Assembly (NCBI GenBank): GCA_018136815.1
Contig: CM030937.1
Coordinates: forward strand, 108,606-172,605
Length of the DNA: 64,000 nucleotides
Direction: 5' to 3'
Source: Isochrysis galbana
Lineage: Eukaryota > Haptophyta > Isochrysidales > Isochrysidaceae
The notes beneath the pieces were generated by a model. That model made no database searches. It worked only from the letters and a program-made list of their open reading frames with translations, and was not told the DNA's origin. The first letter of the stretch is position 1, and the number at the start of each line of letters is the position of its first letter. The translations under genes were made by a program, and so were the position numbers. Positions 29,801 through 39,870 of the stretch are shown here, in pieces.

Positions 29801-32800
29801 TAACCCCTCTAGTTCGGCAGAGGCATCCCCATACTCTTCAATACCATTCGTGCCGCAGACGGTAGCCGCCGCTATCGAGCGAGTGCCCCACGTCGATGAA
29901 TCTTCTCCGTCCAGGCCAGCCTCCAATCCAACCACCCCGTCACCCGGAGCCGGAACCTCGCTTCCAGTAGAATCTATCGCGGACACGCCGCCGCCGCTCT
30001 ACCCTCGTCACTGCCTCTATGTCCGCGATCTCGTGGTCTGCCGTGCCGATGGCGACCGCGCAGCTCAAGGGTTCGTTCTCCCGGACGTTGCCCTCACGGT
30101 GAACAGCACCCTGGCTGACACTGGAGCGGGCCCGTCAGTAATCACCACTGCTCTTCTCGATCGACTACCTGAAGACGCTTGCGTCGAACGCGTATCGGAC
30201 GCTACCGTCCCCAACCTACATGGGCCGGACGGCCTTCCTCTCATCACTAGGGGCCGGGCTAGCCTCGTCTTCTCCTTGTCCGGTCGCCTCTTCCGTCATT
30301 CGTTCGCGGTCATCGAAGGAAACGCGATGCTTCTGCTCGGGAACGATTTTTTGGCCGCCCACTCCGCTACCATTTCTCTCGACGCCGCGAGCTCGGAAGG
30401 AAGCCTCCGCCTCCGTCCGGCCTCTGGCGATTCAGAAGACTCTTCAAGAGTCCTTTCCGAATGTGTAGTCAGAGTTTCCACGGCGCCGCCCCCAGTCGCG
30501 GACGCCGGCTTCGTCGGAGCTATCTCGATGTCACCCGGTCAGCCGCTGACTGTCGACTTTCTGGAGAGGTCGACGGCAACACGAGAGATCCCGGCCGGAT
30601 CGGAGGGTGAGGCTGCTGCTGATGCTAGACAGCCACTCTATACACCTCTCTTTGAGTCTGCCGACGAGTTTGCGGCCAAAGCTCCGGCGTCTACCTCGTC
30701 CGAATATCTTCTCTACACGGAGCAAGCGGTGACGATTCCTGCCTTCCACCGCGCAACCATCTGGGTCAGGGTTCCGCTAGCTCTCCGAGATCATTCGGAC
30801 TGCGCGATGCTGGTCGACCGCCTACCAAATCGCGAGGCTCTCGATTCGTCTCCTCTCGTAATGCCCACGGTGGTCACGCCCACGGAAGATCATCGCATCG
30901 CGGTGACGATCGTCCACACCGGGGTCAATGCGCTGACCCTGCCGTCTCTGCATCCGATAGCTTCGCTCCAGGTGCGTTTCAAGTTGCACCGGGGCTGGAC
31001 TCCGACTGGAAGCGAGGGGGATGGTGACCCTGTCACCGCGCTGAGCGAGGAGCAACGATCTCTACTCGACTCAGCCACCATCGATCCAGACCGGCTTCTT
31101 TCCGACGATCAACGAGAAGAAGTACGCCAACTCTTGGCCCGGCGCATCAAAGCTTTCGCGTTGCACCCGGGGGCTCCAAACCATACGCACGTTCTCGAGG
31201 TGGAGTTGCCACTCAACCCCGGCGCTGTTCCTCACCGGCACGCTCCGTCTAGAGTGGGCCGCGCAGGCGAGCTCATCATAGAAGAGGAGGTAGCCAAGAT
31301 GGAAGCCGCCGGCATTATTCGCAAGTCAAATTCGGCTTGGGCTTCCCGAGTAGTCCTGGTCAGCAAGAAAGATGGCTCCGTTCGATTCTGCGTGGACTAC
31401 CGCGACACGAACGCCAAGCTACGCGTCGAGGATAGCCCTCTACCCCTCATTGTAGAGGCTATTGATAGGCTAGCGTCCGGCCAAGGGCCGCTCAGTTCTC
31501 TCTTTTTATGTACTCTCGATTTAGCCTCTGGTTTTTGGGGCATCCCGATCAAAGAGTCGCACAAACATATCACCGCTTTCACTACCCACCGTGGCAAATA
31601 CGAGTTCAACTTTCTACCGTTCGGCATCCAATCAGGTCCCTCCTACATGTGCCGCTTGATGGACATCGTTCTCGGTGCGCTAGCGTGGGAGATCTGCATG
31701 CCTTACCTCGATGATGTGGGCATCTGGTCAACGGGCGTGGGACCTTCCGAAGAGGCCAGGGCACAGGCTTCGTTCGAGCAAATGCTTCACCGGCTAGACC
31801 TAGTTCTCGAGCGGCTAGAGTGGGCCGGCCTGACCTGCAAGATGTCCAAGTGTGTCTTCTTTGCCACCTCTACGGAGTACCTCGGTCACGTTGTCTCGAG
31901 GGAAGGTCTCAAGATGGACCCGAAGAAGGTCGCAGCTGTCGCCGACATCGACCCGTCATCCATCAACTCCTTGGAAGCGGTTCGATCTTTCCTCGGCCTT
32001 TGCTCCTATTATCGTCGATTCATTCGCCAATTCGCCGCTAAGGCTGCTCCTCTCACTGCCCTCACGCGGAAGGGCTGCGACGTGGCAAAGGAGTCCCAGT
32101 CCGAGGAGTGTCGCCGAGCTATCCAAGAGCTCAAGACAGCGATCACTTCGGAGCCCGTCTTGACTCCACCCAGGGATGATCGGCCCTTCATCGTCAAGAC
32201 CGATGGGGCTAGCAAGTTGGGTATCGCCGGCATCCTCTCGCAGCTAGGAGACGATAACCGTGAACGAGTCGTTGGGTACTACGCTCGCAGTCTCACCTCG
32301 GCCGAACGCCGCTGGACGGTGACCGAGATTGAGCTCTTGGCTGCCCTGGAATCAATCCGAAATTGGCGACCCTACCTTTGGGGGCGTCGGTTCAAGTTAG
32401 TCGTTGACCACTCTGCGCTGCGATGGCTGCATACCATGAAGGATCAAGTAGCCGGTGGGCCAGCCTCTCGGCTGACTCGGTGGGCTCTCAAGTTGGCTGA
32501 GTACCGGTTCGATGTCGAACATAAACCAGGAGCTGTTCATCAGGATGCTGACGGGCTGTCCCGGCTAGCATCCCTGGAGCCGGAACACGAAGACGAACCA
32601 CTCGCCGGCCCAGCGTCGTTAGCGGTACGTGAGCCTGGCTCAGAGTCTCTAGCCGAGCATGAACGGTCTCATCCGGTGGCTGCCATCACGCGCTCCGTAG
32701 CTACGGCGCGAGGGCTTCAAGCTTTGGACCGATCTCGTCGTCGAGCCTCCGATTCCGGGCCCGCCATCCAGTCCAGTTATTTGGCCCCGGGTACGCCGAC

Positions 32801-34478
32801 TTCCGAAGAGATGAGAGCGGCCCTGGCGGAAGATCCGTTCGTAGAGCCACTCCTAGGCTCAGGAGAGACGGTCAATCACGAGCCATCAGGCCTAGGGTCG
32901 CCTCCGCCGGCCGCCGCCTCAGGCCCCATTGCCGAAGATGATTCGTGTTCCAGTTCTGTCGCTCCCGTTCCCGCTCAGCAATCCAAGATGTTTCGCCGTT
33001 TCGTCGTTCACGATGGGCTCGTCTACTATCGCACCGTCCTTGACTCCACCGACCCGGACTCGCTAGTGCTCTATGTTCCGCCCTTGTTGCGGTCTCGCTA
33101 CCTCTTTGCCTACCACGATCGCTCCGGTCACCTTGGAGTTTCTCGTATGTCCGGTCTTCTTCGTACTCGGGTATACTGGCCTGGCATGTCTTCCGACGTT
33201 GCATCCTACGTCCGGGAATGCCACGAGTGCACCCTCGCCAAGCCGCTACCTAGGGCTCTAGCGTCGCCCTCCGGTCTCTCCGTGGGCACCTACCCCTTTG
33301 ATGTGGTCTACTGCGACGTGCTCGCACTGGCTCCCACTCACAACTTCGTGCCTGGAGTCTCGGGTTACGACAAGCTGGTCGTCTTCATCGACTCGCTCAC
33401 TCGATGGATTGAGGCTGAGCCTTCGAATGGGGATCCTTCGTCGGAGGTGGCCTTGGACATGTTCATCCGCTTGATTGTGACGCGTTATGGAGTCCCTAGG
33501 CAGCTTCGGACCGACGCCGGTTCGAATCTTTGTTCGGTTCTTGTTTCGCGTATTCTGGAGCTCACCGGGACTGATTTGTCGAGTACAGAGCCGTATCGAC
33601 ATGAGGGTGTAGGCTTCGTCGAACGCGCTCAGCAAACGCTCATTCGTTTGATGCGCGCCTCGAACGAGGGTGGCGGTCATTGGGTCGACCATTTGCCGTT
33701 CCTACTCCTCTCGTTGAGGGCTTCTTCCGGTCGTGTCACCTCCCGGTCTCCAGCGTCTTTGATCTTTGGGCGTGAGCTGCGTCTGCCCGCTCAACTCTCT
33801 GATCCGAAGTCTGTTTCGCCAACTGCTCTCGAGGCGGCGTCCGCCGACGTTCGCTCGTACGCATCCAGGCTCAATGCGAGCCTCCGCCTCTCTTGGTCCA
33901 GCGCTCTCGAGGCTACCCTAGCCGCTCAGGCTGAGTCAGTCCGTGACGCTACCATCAAGTCTCAAAGACCAGCTCGTTTCGAACCTGGGGATCGCGTCTG
34001 CATGCGATTACCAGGCCATGCCAACAAGTTGCAATTCATCTACTCGGGTCCCTACCGCGTCGTAGAGGCTCTGTCCGACACTAGGTACCGACTCCGTGAT
34101 TTGGAGAACCGGTTAGTCAAGGAGGAGGTGCATATCTCGAACCTCCGGCCGTATCATACTTTCGTTGATGAAGAGCCGCTGGCTGACGACGAGTACATCG
34201 TTGAAAAGTTGCTCGATCGTCGTAGCCATGGCGATTCTACCGAGTACCTCGTGAAGTGGCGTGGCTATTCTATTCGAGAAGCCACCTGGGAGCCTCGTTC
34301 CGAGTTGCTCCGTCGTTGTTCTGATTTGCTTGATGATTATGATCGCTCCGTCGAAGAGACTTGTCCAGAAGATGTTGAGTCCCCGGAAGCAACTTCTTCG
34401 TCGGCCAGGGATACTCCTCTTCCTCCCGTTCTCGATGCGCCGTCTTCGCGCACTCGCTCCAGGCTCCACTCCCGTTGA
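26829..34478 (+). CDS. pol: Gypsy Pol polyprotein with DCM-like, PR, RT, RH, IN and chromodomain
   Basis: Continuous in frame with Gag beyond one UAG; no stop until 34476-34478. Residues here count from 26994. Residues 1-425 are Ser/Pro-rich. Residues 427-630 are a cytosine-methyltransferase-like domain (HPPCTYLS with Cys 488, VENPRMH near 530, IVEGR, SRTYVGIAGAMAAQW). Retropepsin has DTGAG at 1042. Reverse transcriptase follows with YLDD near 1571-1574, then RNase H (KTDGAS, Asp 1737). Integrase has an H-H-C-C finger (CHEC near 2076) and the triad Asp 2108, Asp 2174, Glu 2210 (D-x35-E). A GPYR segment follows. A chromodomain spans about 2399-2440 (EYLVKWRGYSIREATWEP). All catalytic residues are present. 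The likely role is replication, and the chromodomain may direct insertion to marked chromatin. Confidence 0.9.
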   Translation, partial: GSGGVPVLQTLAENIAGGGPERHHHHPDPIPTPLGEKSCQRGDSPPVSSSIQSSTVGAASPAEAPAERLSRKPESTLDPGSWKQVCPGDRRDPTLRNSCTSTSSSITSHAIRMLGADSRTLPLLESVSTDTMLSSVPSNSPRSFDASSSLDSPPDGPAQGGGLGRFDASSVSSFRKRTVVKPSRAVDSVSSSALGSMDRSDVAAAAYENVVAALPVSALSRRDPSGDLSPKGHSRSRSADESSLSTVGSRAVEAETSVSSSPLSPVRYISPSSCSFSRLEVAPVLVSDLVPDPEGSASGVDEVEGSKGAAAFRAHAVVTPASGDAGAVDYDPTSRTTWTPASPLSLGSPEDPHSRDRPPGPTPFRSSPPKLEGDDPLPLNSTAEAIHRIAVVGCSSTAKSTEAARAPTRELQMLAASRARASGSSVILPRHLAEAALALRRPDASTHASPSAVLPTHFDELCAELAAIHDAVTFDAAEGIPPPRVLVVGEASGVVSSMFLLAGAHVATCDLRPSEIDYIPHFCGDALHIQNLGWDLVVAHPPCTYLSAVSCQWLDREPGRRQALESAARVFLAMASANAPFVAVENPRMHAEASALVGGLRPRQFVQPWQHGTGHQKATGLYLTASLPSLQPSKIVEGRLSAMADLSPSPHRGALRSRTYVGIAGAMAAQWMPVLRRYAREAKASRSLDFTVDWAISQAAASLRERPSLCSTGFELAEPRTALARFMEGRGEAASSSHLTPPSGSPVSDSVVVIPDAGPVADASRLLHQEDSETNVSQDEAEAEGDRFLPWEWPIKDRSTTPGPPNTVKKRRSKWQVFDRDVISGVHRWQDVTPSIAQEIAEQAAAAEPSEPSILSQLGSQGINALSPSASFTAGDEGVAELTNSFVAERPLETWDVGPDSGEDDTPEMPEHRSMQTLETKPSDAAEGEDTPRALYCDGATARGLSAAGFSELSKLPKTDLQKSLEKEWSRQMDQPRHPTDRRGLGYDGVPNPSSSAEASPYSSIPFVPQTVAAAIERVPHVDESSPSRPASNPTTPSPGAGTSLPVESIADTPPPLYPRHCLYVRDLVVCRADGDRAAQGFVLPDVALTVNSTLADTGAGPSVITTALLDRLPEDACVERVSDATVPNLHGPDGLPLITRGRASLVFSLSGRLFRHSFAVIEGNAMLLLGNDFLAAHSATISLDAASSEGSLRLRPASGDSEDSSRVLSECVVRVSTAPPPVADAGFVGAISMSPGQPLTVDFLERSTATREIPAGSEGEAAADARQPLYTPLFESADEFAAKAPASTSSEYLLYTEQAVTIPAFHRATIWVRVPLALRDHSDCAMLVDRLPNREALDSSPLVMPTVVTPTEDHRIAVTIVHTGVNALTLPSLHPIASLQVRFKLHRGWTPTGSEGDGDPVTALSEEQRSLLDSATIDPDRLLSDDQREEVRQLLARRIKAFALHPGAPNHTHVLEVELPLNPGAVPHRHAPSRVGRAGELIIEEEVAKMEAAGIIRKSNSAWASRVVLVSKKDGSVRFCVDYRDTNAKLRVEDSPLPLIVEAIDRLASGQGPLSSLFLCTLDLASGFWGIPIKESHKHITAFTTHRGKYEFNFLPFGIQSGPSYMCRLMDIVLGALAWEICMPYLDDVGIWSTGVGPSEEARAQASFEQMLHRLDLVLERLEWAGLTCKMSKCVFFATSTEYLGHVVSREGLKMDPKKVAAVADIDPSSINSLEAVRSFLGLCSYYRRFIRQFAAKAAPLTALTRKGCDVAKESQSEECRRAIQELKTAITSEPVLTPPRDDRPFIVKTDGASKLGIAGILSQLGDDNRERVVGYYARSLTSAERRWTVTEIELLAALESIRNWRPYLWGRRFKLVVDHSALRWLHTMKDQVAGGPASRLTRWALKLAEYRFDVEHKPGAVHQDADGLSRLASLEPEHEDEPLAGPASLAVREPGSESLAEHERSHPVAAITRSVATARGLQALDRSRRRASDSGPAIQSSYLAPGTPTSEEMRAALAEDPFVEPLLGSGETVNHEPSGLGSPPPAAASGPIAEDDSCSSSVAPVPAQQSKMFRRFVVHDGLVYYRTVLDSTDPDSLVLYVPPLLRSRYLFAYHDRSGHLGVSRMSGLLRTRVYWPGMSSDVASYVRECHECTLAKPLPRALASPSGLSVGTYPFDVVYCDVLALAPTHNFVPGVSGYDKLVVFIDSLTRWIEAEPSNGDPSSEVALDMFIRLIVTRYGVPRQLRTDAGSNLCSVLVSRILELTGTDLSSTEPYRHEGVGFVERAQQTLIRLMRASNEGGGHWVDHLPFLLLSLRASSGRVTSRSPASLIFGRELRLPAQLSDPKSVSPTALEAASADVRSYASRLNASLRLSWSSALEATLAAQAESVRDATIKSQRPARFEPGDRVCMRLPGHANKLQFIYSGPYRVVEALSDTRYRLRDLENRLVKEEVHISNLRPYHTFVDEEPLADDEYIVEKLLDRRSHGDSTEYLVKWRGYSIREATWEPRSELLRRCSDLLDDYDRSVEETCPEDVESPEATSSSARDTPLPPVLDAPSSRTRSRLHSR

Positions 34479-34855
34479 TCCCATGTCTTGGGTAAGGGAC
34501 CCGTCCCTCTAGGCTAGCCCCACGCCTCGGCTAGGGCTCCGAGTTCAAGAGCGAATCATGGAGGTGATGAACGCGTGCTGCCTGCGCTCTACACCCGGCG
34601 CAACACCCGAGCAAAGCTCCTGTAAAAGGGAGAAGTGGGTGGGGCAGTGCGTACGAAAGAGGCCGCCGCGCTAAGCCGCCGATTTCGTGCTCGCTTTGGA
34701 TCCAAAGGGTGTTCTTGTCTCCACGTTTCGCTCGCTATGTTCCGTTGCTTCTTGTTCCGATTCTGACCTCTGGTCAGCCCAAGTTCCAAGTTCCAGGTCT
34801 CTGTTTCCAGGTTCACCGCTCGACATCGGGAGACGTCTCGATCTTAGTCGGGGGG
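34479..34855 (+). other. Gypsy 3' untranslated region
   Basis: Non-coding sequence between the Pol stop and the LTR. It contains repeated CAAGTTCCAGGT/GTTTCCAGGTTC blocks and ends in TCGGGGGG next to the LTR start. Confidence 0.65.
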
Positions 34856-36180
34856 TGTCGCATTCATCCTAGATGATGCGATTTCCAGGCTCTTGTTTCC
34901 AGGTCCTTCGCCGTGCGGCCACACGGTGAAGCTCAGGTACATCTAGGTTGGTAGGGTTCGTCCCTAGCGATCTAGAATTCGAGTTCTTGTTTCGTTCCTT
35001 CTAGCCTGTTTGTCAGGTCTAGATTCCAGGTTTCCTCCTTTCGGGTAATCTTGACCCAAAGGAGCCAGGTCGCCTGTCACTCGCTGCGCGCTTGTCTCAG
35101 GCTCTCGAGTTACCTTGTGAAGGCTTGTTTAGCTTCTTGCAAGGCTTGTCGTTTCTTGTTGGGTTCCGGTTCTTTCTTGGGACCTGCTGACTTTCGTTGT
35201 TGTCCAGGCCTGTTCTTCGTAGGTTCTGCTTGGCCTGGTTAGGGTTTCGTTGAATCCCCGCGTTCGGCGTTTGGCGTTGGCGTTCGGAAATTTCCTCTCA
35301 CATTCCCTAGGTCCGCTACCCTTGGCTTGTAGGTCCTTGCTTCTTTCTTCTCGGTCAAGGTGTTTGGCGAGCGAGTCGGTTGCTCTATCCGCTCGAGATT
35401 TGAGGTTTAATTTGCCATCTCCCCTTGGAGACCGGTGTAGGTTCGCTTCCTAGGTGAGGGAATCTTTCCCCTTGATGCAAGCTACATGCAAGCCTTGGCC
35501 CCTTTGGTGTTTCTTCCCCTTGGTTGCTACTCAGGGTTGTTCGTTAGAAGCGTCTAGAAGGTTCACGCTCAACGGCAAGATTTCCTCTGTCGTGAAGACA
35601 TCTCGTTGCGATCTGTATCCAAAGTGATCGCCGTGGTCGCGCGACAGGACGCTCCCCTTCGGACTCTCCGCTACGTGGGAAGTTACAACGGAGACACGCT
35701 CCGGCCGTCGCTGCGGAGTCTCTCTCTCTCTCTCGCTCTCTCTCTCCGTCTCTCGCGACGTGTTTGAGTTATCGGTGATTTGGGGTCGCGGTTGCTTGAT
35801 AATTTGCTTGGTTTGGGTGAATGATTCCGGTGTGTTCGTGAGTCGGTGTAACCTGTTGTTCTCAGCCTCGTTGTCCGTCGTTGTTCGCTGCGTCGCTGCA
35901 CTCAAGCAGCCTAGGCTCCCTCCCTGAGGGAAGAGTTCTTTGTAGGTCTAACAATCTCTTACAACCCATCACACTAGGGCCGCTAGGAGCGCCTCGCCGC
36001 CCCACAGCCCTTCGTTCGCCGTTCGTTCCCCGTCCAGACACCCAAATGGGGTTGCCCGACCCAGTCCAGAATTTCATTCATCCGACTCCCGGTGGGGAGG
36101 AGGGCCAAAGCGCCGCGCTAGCCGCCGGTGCTGCTCGCGACGGAGTGGCTCAGAGCCCTCCGGCTCCGCTCGACTCGACA
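34856..36180 (+). repeat. 3' LTR of the gypsy element (1,325 bp)
   Basis: Begins TGTCGCATTC and ends CTCGACTCGACA, so the ends are TG...CA inside a perfect 5-bp inverted repeat TGTCG/CGACA. Boundaries are confirmed because similarity with the inverted solo copy at 60380-61701 starts and stops at exactly these bases. A frame from the ATG near 36044 (MGLPDPVQNFIHPTPGGEEG) runs open to the LTR end and is conserved in the solo copy, so Gag translation may begin inside the LTR. Confidence 0.88.
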
Positions 36181-36633
36181 GCCACATCGGCCGTGCACGC
36201 GCAAGGCGCCACCGGCGGTACCGTCCAAAACTGACAGTCGCCACTGCTACGCGGCACAGGGGGCGTCGGCCGCGTGCACCCCTCTCGCCTGCCACACAAC
36301 TCTTCCAGCCAGGAGCCGTGCGTGCTCACCACCGAGTGTTCGTCGTGTTGGCATCACCTCCTCGCCCCAAAACTTTTTGAGAGCCACATCGGCCGTGCAC
36401 GCGCAAGGCGCCACCGGCGGTACCGCCCAAAACTGACAGTCGCCCCTGCTACGCGGCACAGGCGGCGTCGGCCGCGTGCACCCCTCTCGCCCCCCACACA
36501 ACTCTTCCAGCCAGGAGCCGTGCGTGCTCACCACCGAGTGTTCGTCGTGCTGGCATCACCTCCTTGCCCCAAAACTTTTTTAGAGCCACATCGGCCGTGC
36601 ACGCGCAAGGCGCCACTGGCGGTACCGCCCAAA
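36181..36633 (+). repeat. 202-bp tandem repeat, about 2.2 units
   Basis: Units start at GCCACATCGG: 36181-36381 (201 bp), 36382-36584 (203 bp) and a partial third 36585-36633. They are nearly identical to each other and related to 25030-25208. The first unit begins immediately after the LTR end. Confidence 0.85.
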
Positions 36634-37519
36634 AAGAGTACGAGGGGGGAAAGGGGAAGGGGGAGGGCAAAGGGTGAGGGGGGGGAAGTTCTAATTTTTA
36701 CACACATTTTACGGGGCAATTGTAAAAAAAAACAACCAAACCTGAGGTTGCATCCTCTTACCTCTTACTATTTTATCCCATGATCTCAAGAAAGAAGGGT
36801 GTAACCGCTATGTAGTTGCTCCGGTGTCGGATCCACAGCTCCACCCATACCACCACAGCTGCCAACAAGTGCTAACGCTCAGATGTTTGATTATTGTCAA
36901 CAAGAAATAAACAACCGTATTTGACAGCAGCGGTTACAACTCTTTTCAGCTCCTTCGCTCTCCTCACCGTGGCAGCACGGTGAGACGAGACATGAACACG
37001 GACAACTGAAGACAATCAATGGCGGATGACAGACGGCACACACGCTCACAAAAAAAGGCGGGCGTGTTCCATAGACATAGATAAGCCTTTCCCTTGCCGA
37101 ATACTTAGACAAATGCAATCGCTCGCAATGGCCTCCATCGCCCTTAGCCGTATCTTGGGCAACCTCACCAGGAGGCGCAACCCGTCGACTGCAAGCATGG
37201 AGAGCGACAATCAATCGGAGCAGTGGGTGTAGGGCGCAGCACGCCCCACGTCCAGCCTCCGTACCCTTAGGAATCGCCGTGGCGCTGCACGCAGTGTCGT
37301 CCAGCGCAGCCACGGTGGCTCCTTCCCCAATGCTTCGGGCGCAGGTAGCAGCCTCCACCCCTTTGGAGCCGCTTCTGCGTCCCGCCCCGTTTCTTAGAAC
37401 TAAAAAAGATGACTGCGTCCGTGCAGTTCACAAAGCCGAACATTTGCCCTCCTCTGGCGCATCGGTCGGTGGCATGCAAATCGAATCCCCCTGCAGGTGC
37501 GGTGGTTCCCCACCGCTGG
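36634..37519. other. Intergenic, no gene seen
   Basis: Includes an AT-rich stretch (about 36700-36790) with an A-run. A minus-strand frame at 36897-37358 is Cys-rich but has no domain, and its composition does not suggest a gene. Confidence 0.4.
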
Positions 37520-38458
37520 TCACTTGAGAGGTGCAATGTAGTATGTGCTATCGCCAATCTGCGGTGCGGTCCAGCCGTGGAGGACCATGTTGACGGAGCC
37601 CTGCGGTGGCGTCGGGGCGGAGGCGACGGCGACGAGCGCGGCGGCGACGCGGCAGACAAGCTGCTCCAACAGCCAGAGCGGCAGGTCCTCGTCCTCCCCC
37701 GTCTGCTCAGACGCCTTGCCATTGTTTTCGTTGAGCTTTTGTGGTGCAGCAGCGATGTGTGCCGAGTCAACGAGCAGCACGACCTGGTGCTTGGCGGCAT
37801 CAGAGGCGAGCGCGTCGGAGAGCGCCTCCCAGTCAAGGCAGAGGTAGTCTGCACCGCCGTCAGCTCCCACCAGTCGGGCTGGCTCGATGATGGGCCGCAG
37901 GTCCTCAGCAAAGGCGGCAGGGCTGCGCCAGCGAGCAGCGTGGAGCACGACAGGCTCCGTGTTGGGTGCGCCCATCATAGAGAGAACGTCGGTGGCGTCG
38001 GCGTCGGCGGGCGCGGAGAAGAGCCACGAATTGCCGAAGAGCATACTGCTTGCCTGCCAGCGCTGTCTGTTGAGCCTCGCGATGGCCTGCTTTGCCGAGC
38101 GGATCTGCTTGAGCGACGAGCCGGCGCGAATGAGGAGTTCACAGCGTCGCCCGGCTTCGACGCATCCGGTCGAGCCATAGATGTCCTTGGGACGTCGTGA
38201 GCCTTCTCTCGAGTCCTCAAACTCGTCGATCGACACGCTACGCTCGTGCATGACAGCCCAGCCGAGGCCGAGGGGAGCGCCACCGTCGCCGGGAACGCCT
38301 CCTCCGCCCCAGAGTTCCAGCTGATGAGAGCGAATCGAGACGTGAGAGAAGTTGACCTTGGGCATACGCTTCCGCTGTGTCCTCACCTCTGGCAGGGAGC
38401 GCTTCTTGCCCACGCTGCCGGCCTCCTCGGCAGGAGGAGAGGGCGGAGGGGACAACAT
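37520..38458 (-). CDS. Hypothetical protein with an algal-type N-terminal domain
   Basis: Intronless 312-residue frame from the ATG at 38458. Residues 33-125 read KVNFSHVSIRSHQLELWGGG, then GAPLGLGWAVMHERSVSIDE, FEDSREGSRRPKDI, RRCELLIRAGSSLKQIRSAK and QAIARLNRQR. From memory this is a pattern seen in many uncharacterised proteins of diatoms and haptophytes: an H-x-R strand, a PxxLGW segment, then R-x-x-LL and a helix with R-x-x-Q/R. The C-terminal half, rich in Ala and acidic residues, has strand-helix segments (HQVVLLVDSAHIAAA, SVNMVLHGWTAP) and no motif I can name. A GA tract lies 200 bp upstream. Function unknown. Confidence 0.6.
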   Translation of the reverse strand: MLSPPPSPPAEEAGSVGKKRSLPEVRTQRKRMPKVNFSHVSIRSHQLELWGGGGVPGDGGAPLGLGWAVMHERSVSIDEFEDSREGSRRPKDIYGSTGCVEAGRRCELLIRAGSSLKQIRSAKQAIARLNRQRWQASSMLFGNSWLFSAPADADATDVLSMMGAPNTEPVVLHAARWRSPAAFAEDLRPIIEPARLVGADGGADYLCLDWEALSDALASDAAKHQVVLLVDSAHIAAAPQKLNENNGKASEQTGEDEDLPLWLLEQLVCRVAAALVAVASAPTPPQGSVNMVLHGWTAPQIGDSTYYIAPLK

Positions 38459-39870
38459 CGTACGCCCCCGCCCCTCCCCCGCGCGGTGTGCGGTGCACTT
38501 TAACGCAACCGACTCGTTTATTTACGGTTTTGCTCCCCCCTCTCAGGTGGCACGAGGGCCCCGCTACTCCCCCTCCCGCCCTTGCTCCCCCCCTCCCCCC
38601 CCCGCGCGCCGAGGGGCTCCAGACAGGTGGCGGGGGCGGGCGCGCGCGGGGGGAGGGAGGGAGGAGAGAGAGAGAGAGAGAGAGAGAGCGGTTTGGCGGC
38701 CGTTTCACCCCCCGGTTCGACTCGTGAAGGAATGGGAAACGGCCGCCGTTTGGGTGAAGGAAACCATGCAGTGGTGATGGGCCAAACGGCGCAATGGAGA
38801 TACCCTGGATACCGTGGAACAGGGCCGTGTTTAGGGGAAAAGAACGGTGGGGGAGGAAGATGCGAGCGGAGAAGGGCATGGCGGCTGCGACGCTGCCGAG
38901 AGGGTGTGTGTATCTCGGTGGTGCTTCACGCGGGGGAGGTGCGGCCTCGCGGCCGTGCCCTCAGCACTCGTCGACCCGCTGCCAAAATCAACGTAAACGG
39001 GGCGGAGAACTCATTTCCCACCGGGTGTCACGGAGCGCGCGAGCGCAGAGGGAGGGCAAGGGGATCTCGCCCAATAGGTGCGCCGCCAGGAGGGCGTGAG
39101 CTCGTCGTGGGAGATCGGGATGCAACGCTTGGTTCTGATGCTCGTCCTCATCCATCCGGACCGCTGCTCGCGCGATCTCCAGCCCGTTGTTGTTTGCGAG
39201 AGACCCTCGAACATATCCGAACCTTCTCTCTCGCCCCGTGCTCCCCACAATCTCCGCGGAGAGGGCGCGAGCCACAAATCTGCCAACGGAAAGGGGCCCA
39301 CGTGGCCCGCACAGGGGATCCAGCGACGCGCCCCGTTCGCGCCACACTTAGAGAAGGAATACTTTAAATAGCCCATTCCCAACCCAAACCCAAACCCCCC
39401 ACAGGAGCTAAAGTTTACTTTAAGTACTGATATCAGCTTTTGATATCCGTATCAGTTCGAACTGGACCCTTCACTGGTATCTATAAGACATCTGAGAGTT
39501 GGTACCACCATAACTGCCACTAGCCCGGTACTATCACAACATCGCATAGCACCCCTCAGCGCACTACTTGCCCGAACACCTTGCACGTTGCACCTTGACG
39601 CGTGCTGATGCCTCACACACAGACACAAGTGCGTATATCGTATATCGTATATTGTTGCGGATGAAGGGGGCCTTGTACACTTCCCTTTCGTATGCTCCAG
39701 GTTAGGTTTTTTCCCGCGCGACTCCCACTCCGTCGTCGCGCCCCGCGCCCCGATTCCCTCCTCCTTGCTCCTTGCACCGTCGCGATCGCCGATCGGCCCG
39801 TCCCCCCTCTACTCTCCTCTCTCCTCCCCCTGTCCACCGCGGAAGCCCTCTCCCCCCTCTCCCCTCTCGT
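38459..39870. other. Intergenic with a GA tract; no gene seen
   Basis: Positions 38658-38690 are (GA)n. Frames here are short and lack domains. Positions 39418-39460 hold TGATATCAGC/TTGATATCCG half-palindromes like those in the MITE at 40216. A near-tandem CGTATATCGTATATCGTATAT lies at 39632-39652. Confidence 0.45.

Larger units (their letters stand above)
25209..36180 (+). mobile_element. Ty3/gypsy chromovirus with a methyltransferase-like domain, 5'-truncated
   Basis: Contains Gag-like (to 26828), Pol (to 34478), an untranslated region and a 3' LTR (34856-36180). The coding frame continues upstream of any ATG until it breaks into unrelated repeat sequence near 25209, so the 5' LTR, leader and Gag N-terminus are missing. 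Pol itself is uninterrupted over 2,549 codons after the UAG, so the copy is either young or lost its 5' end recently. A short G-rich tract (TCGGGGGG) just before the LTR is a candidate polypurine tract. Confidence 0.9.
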
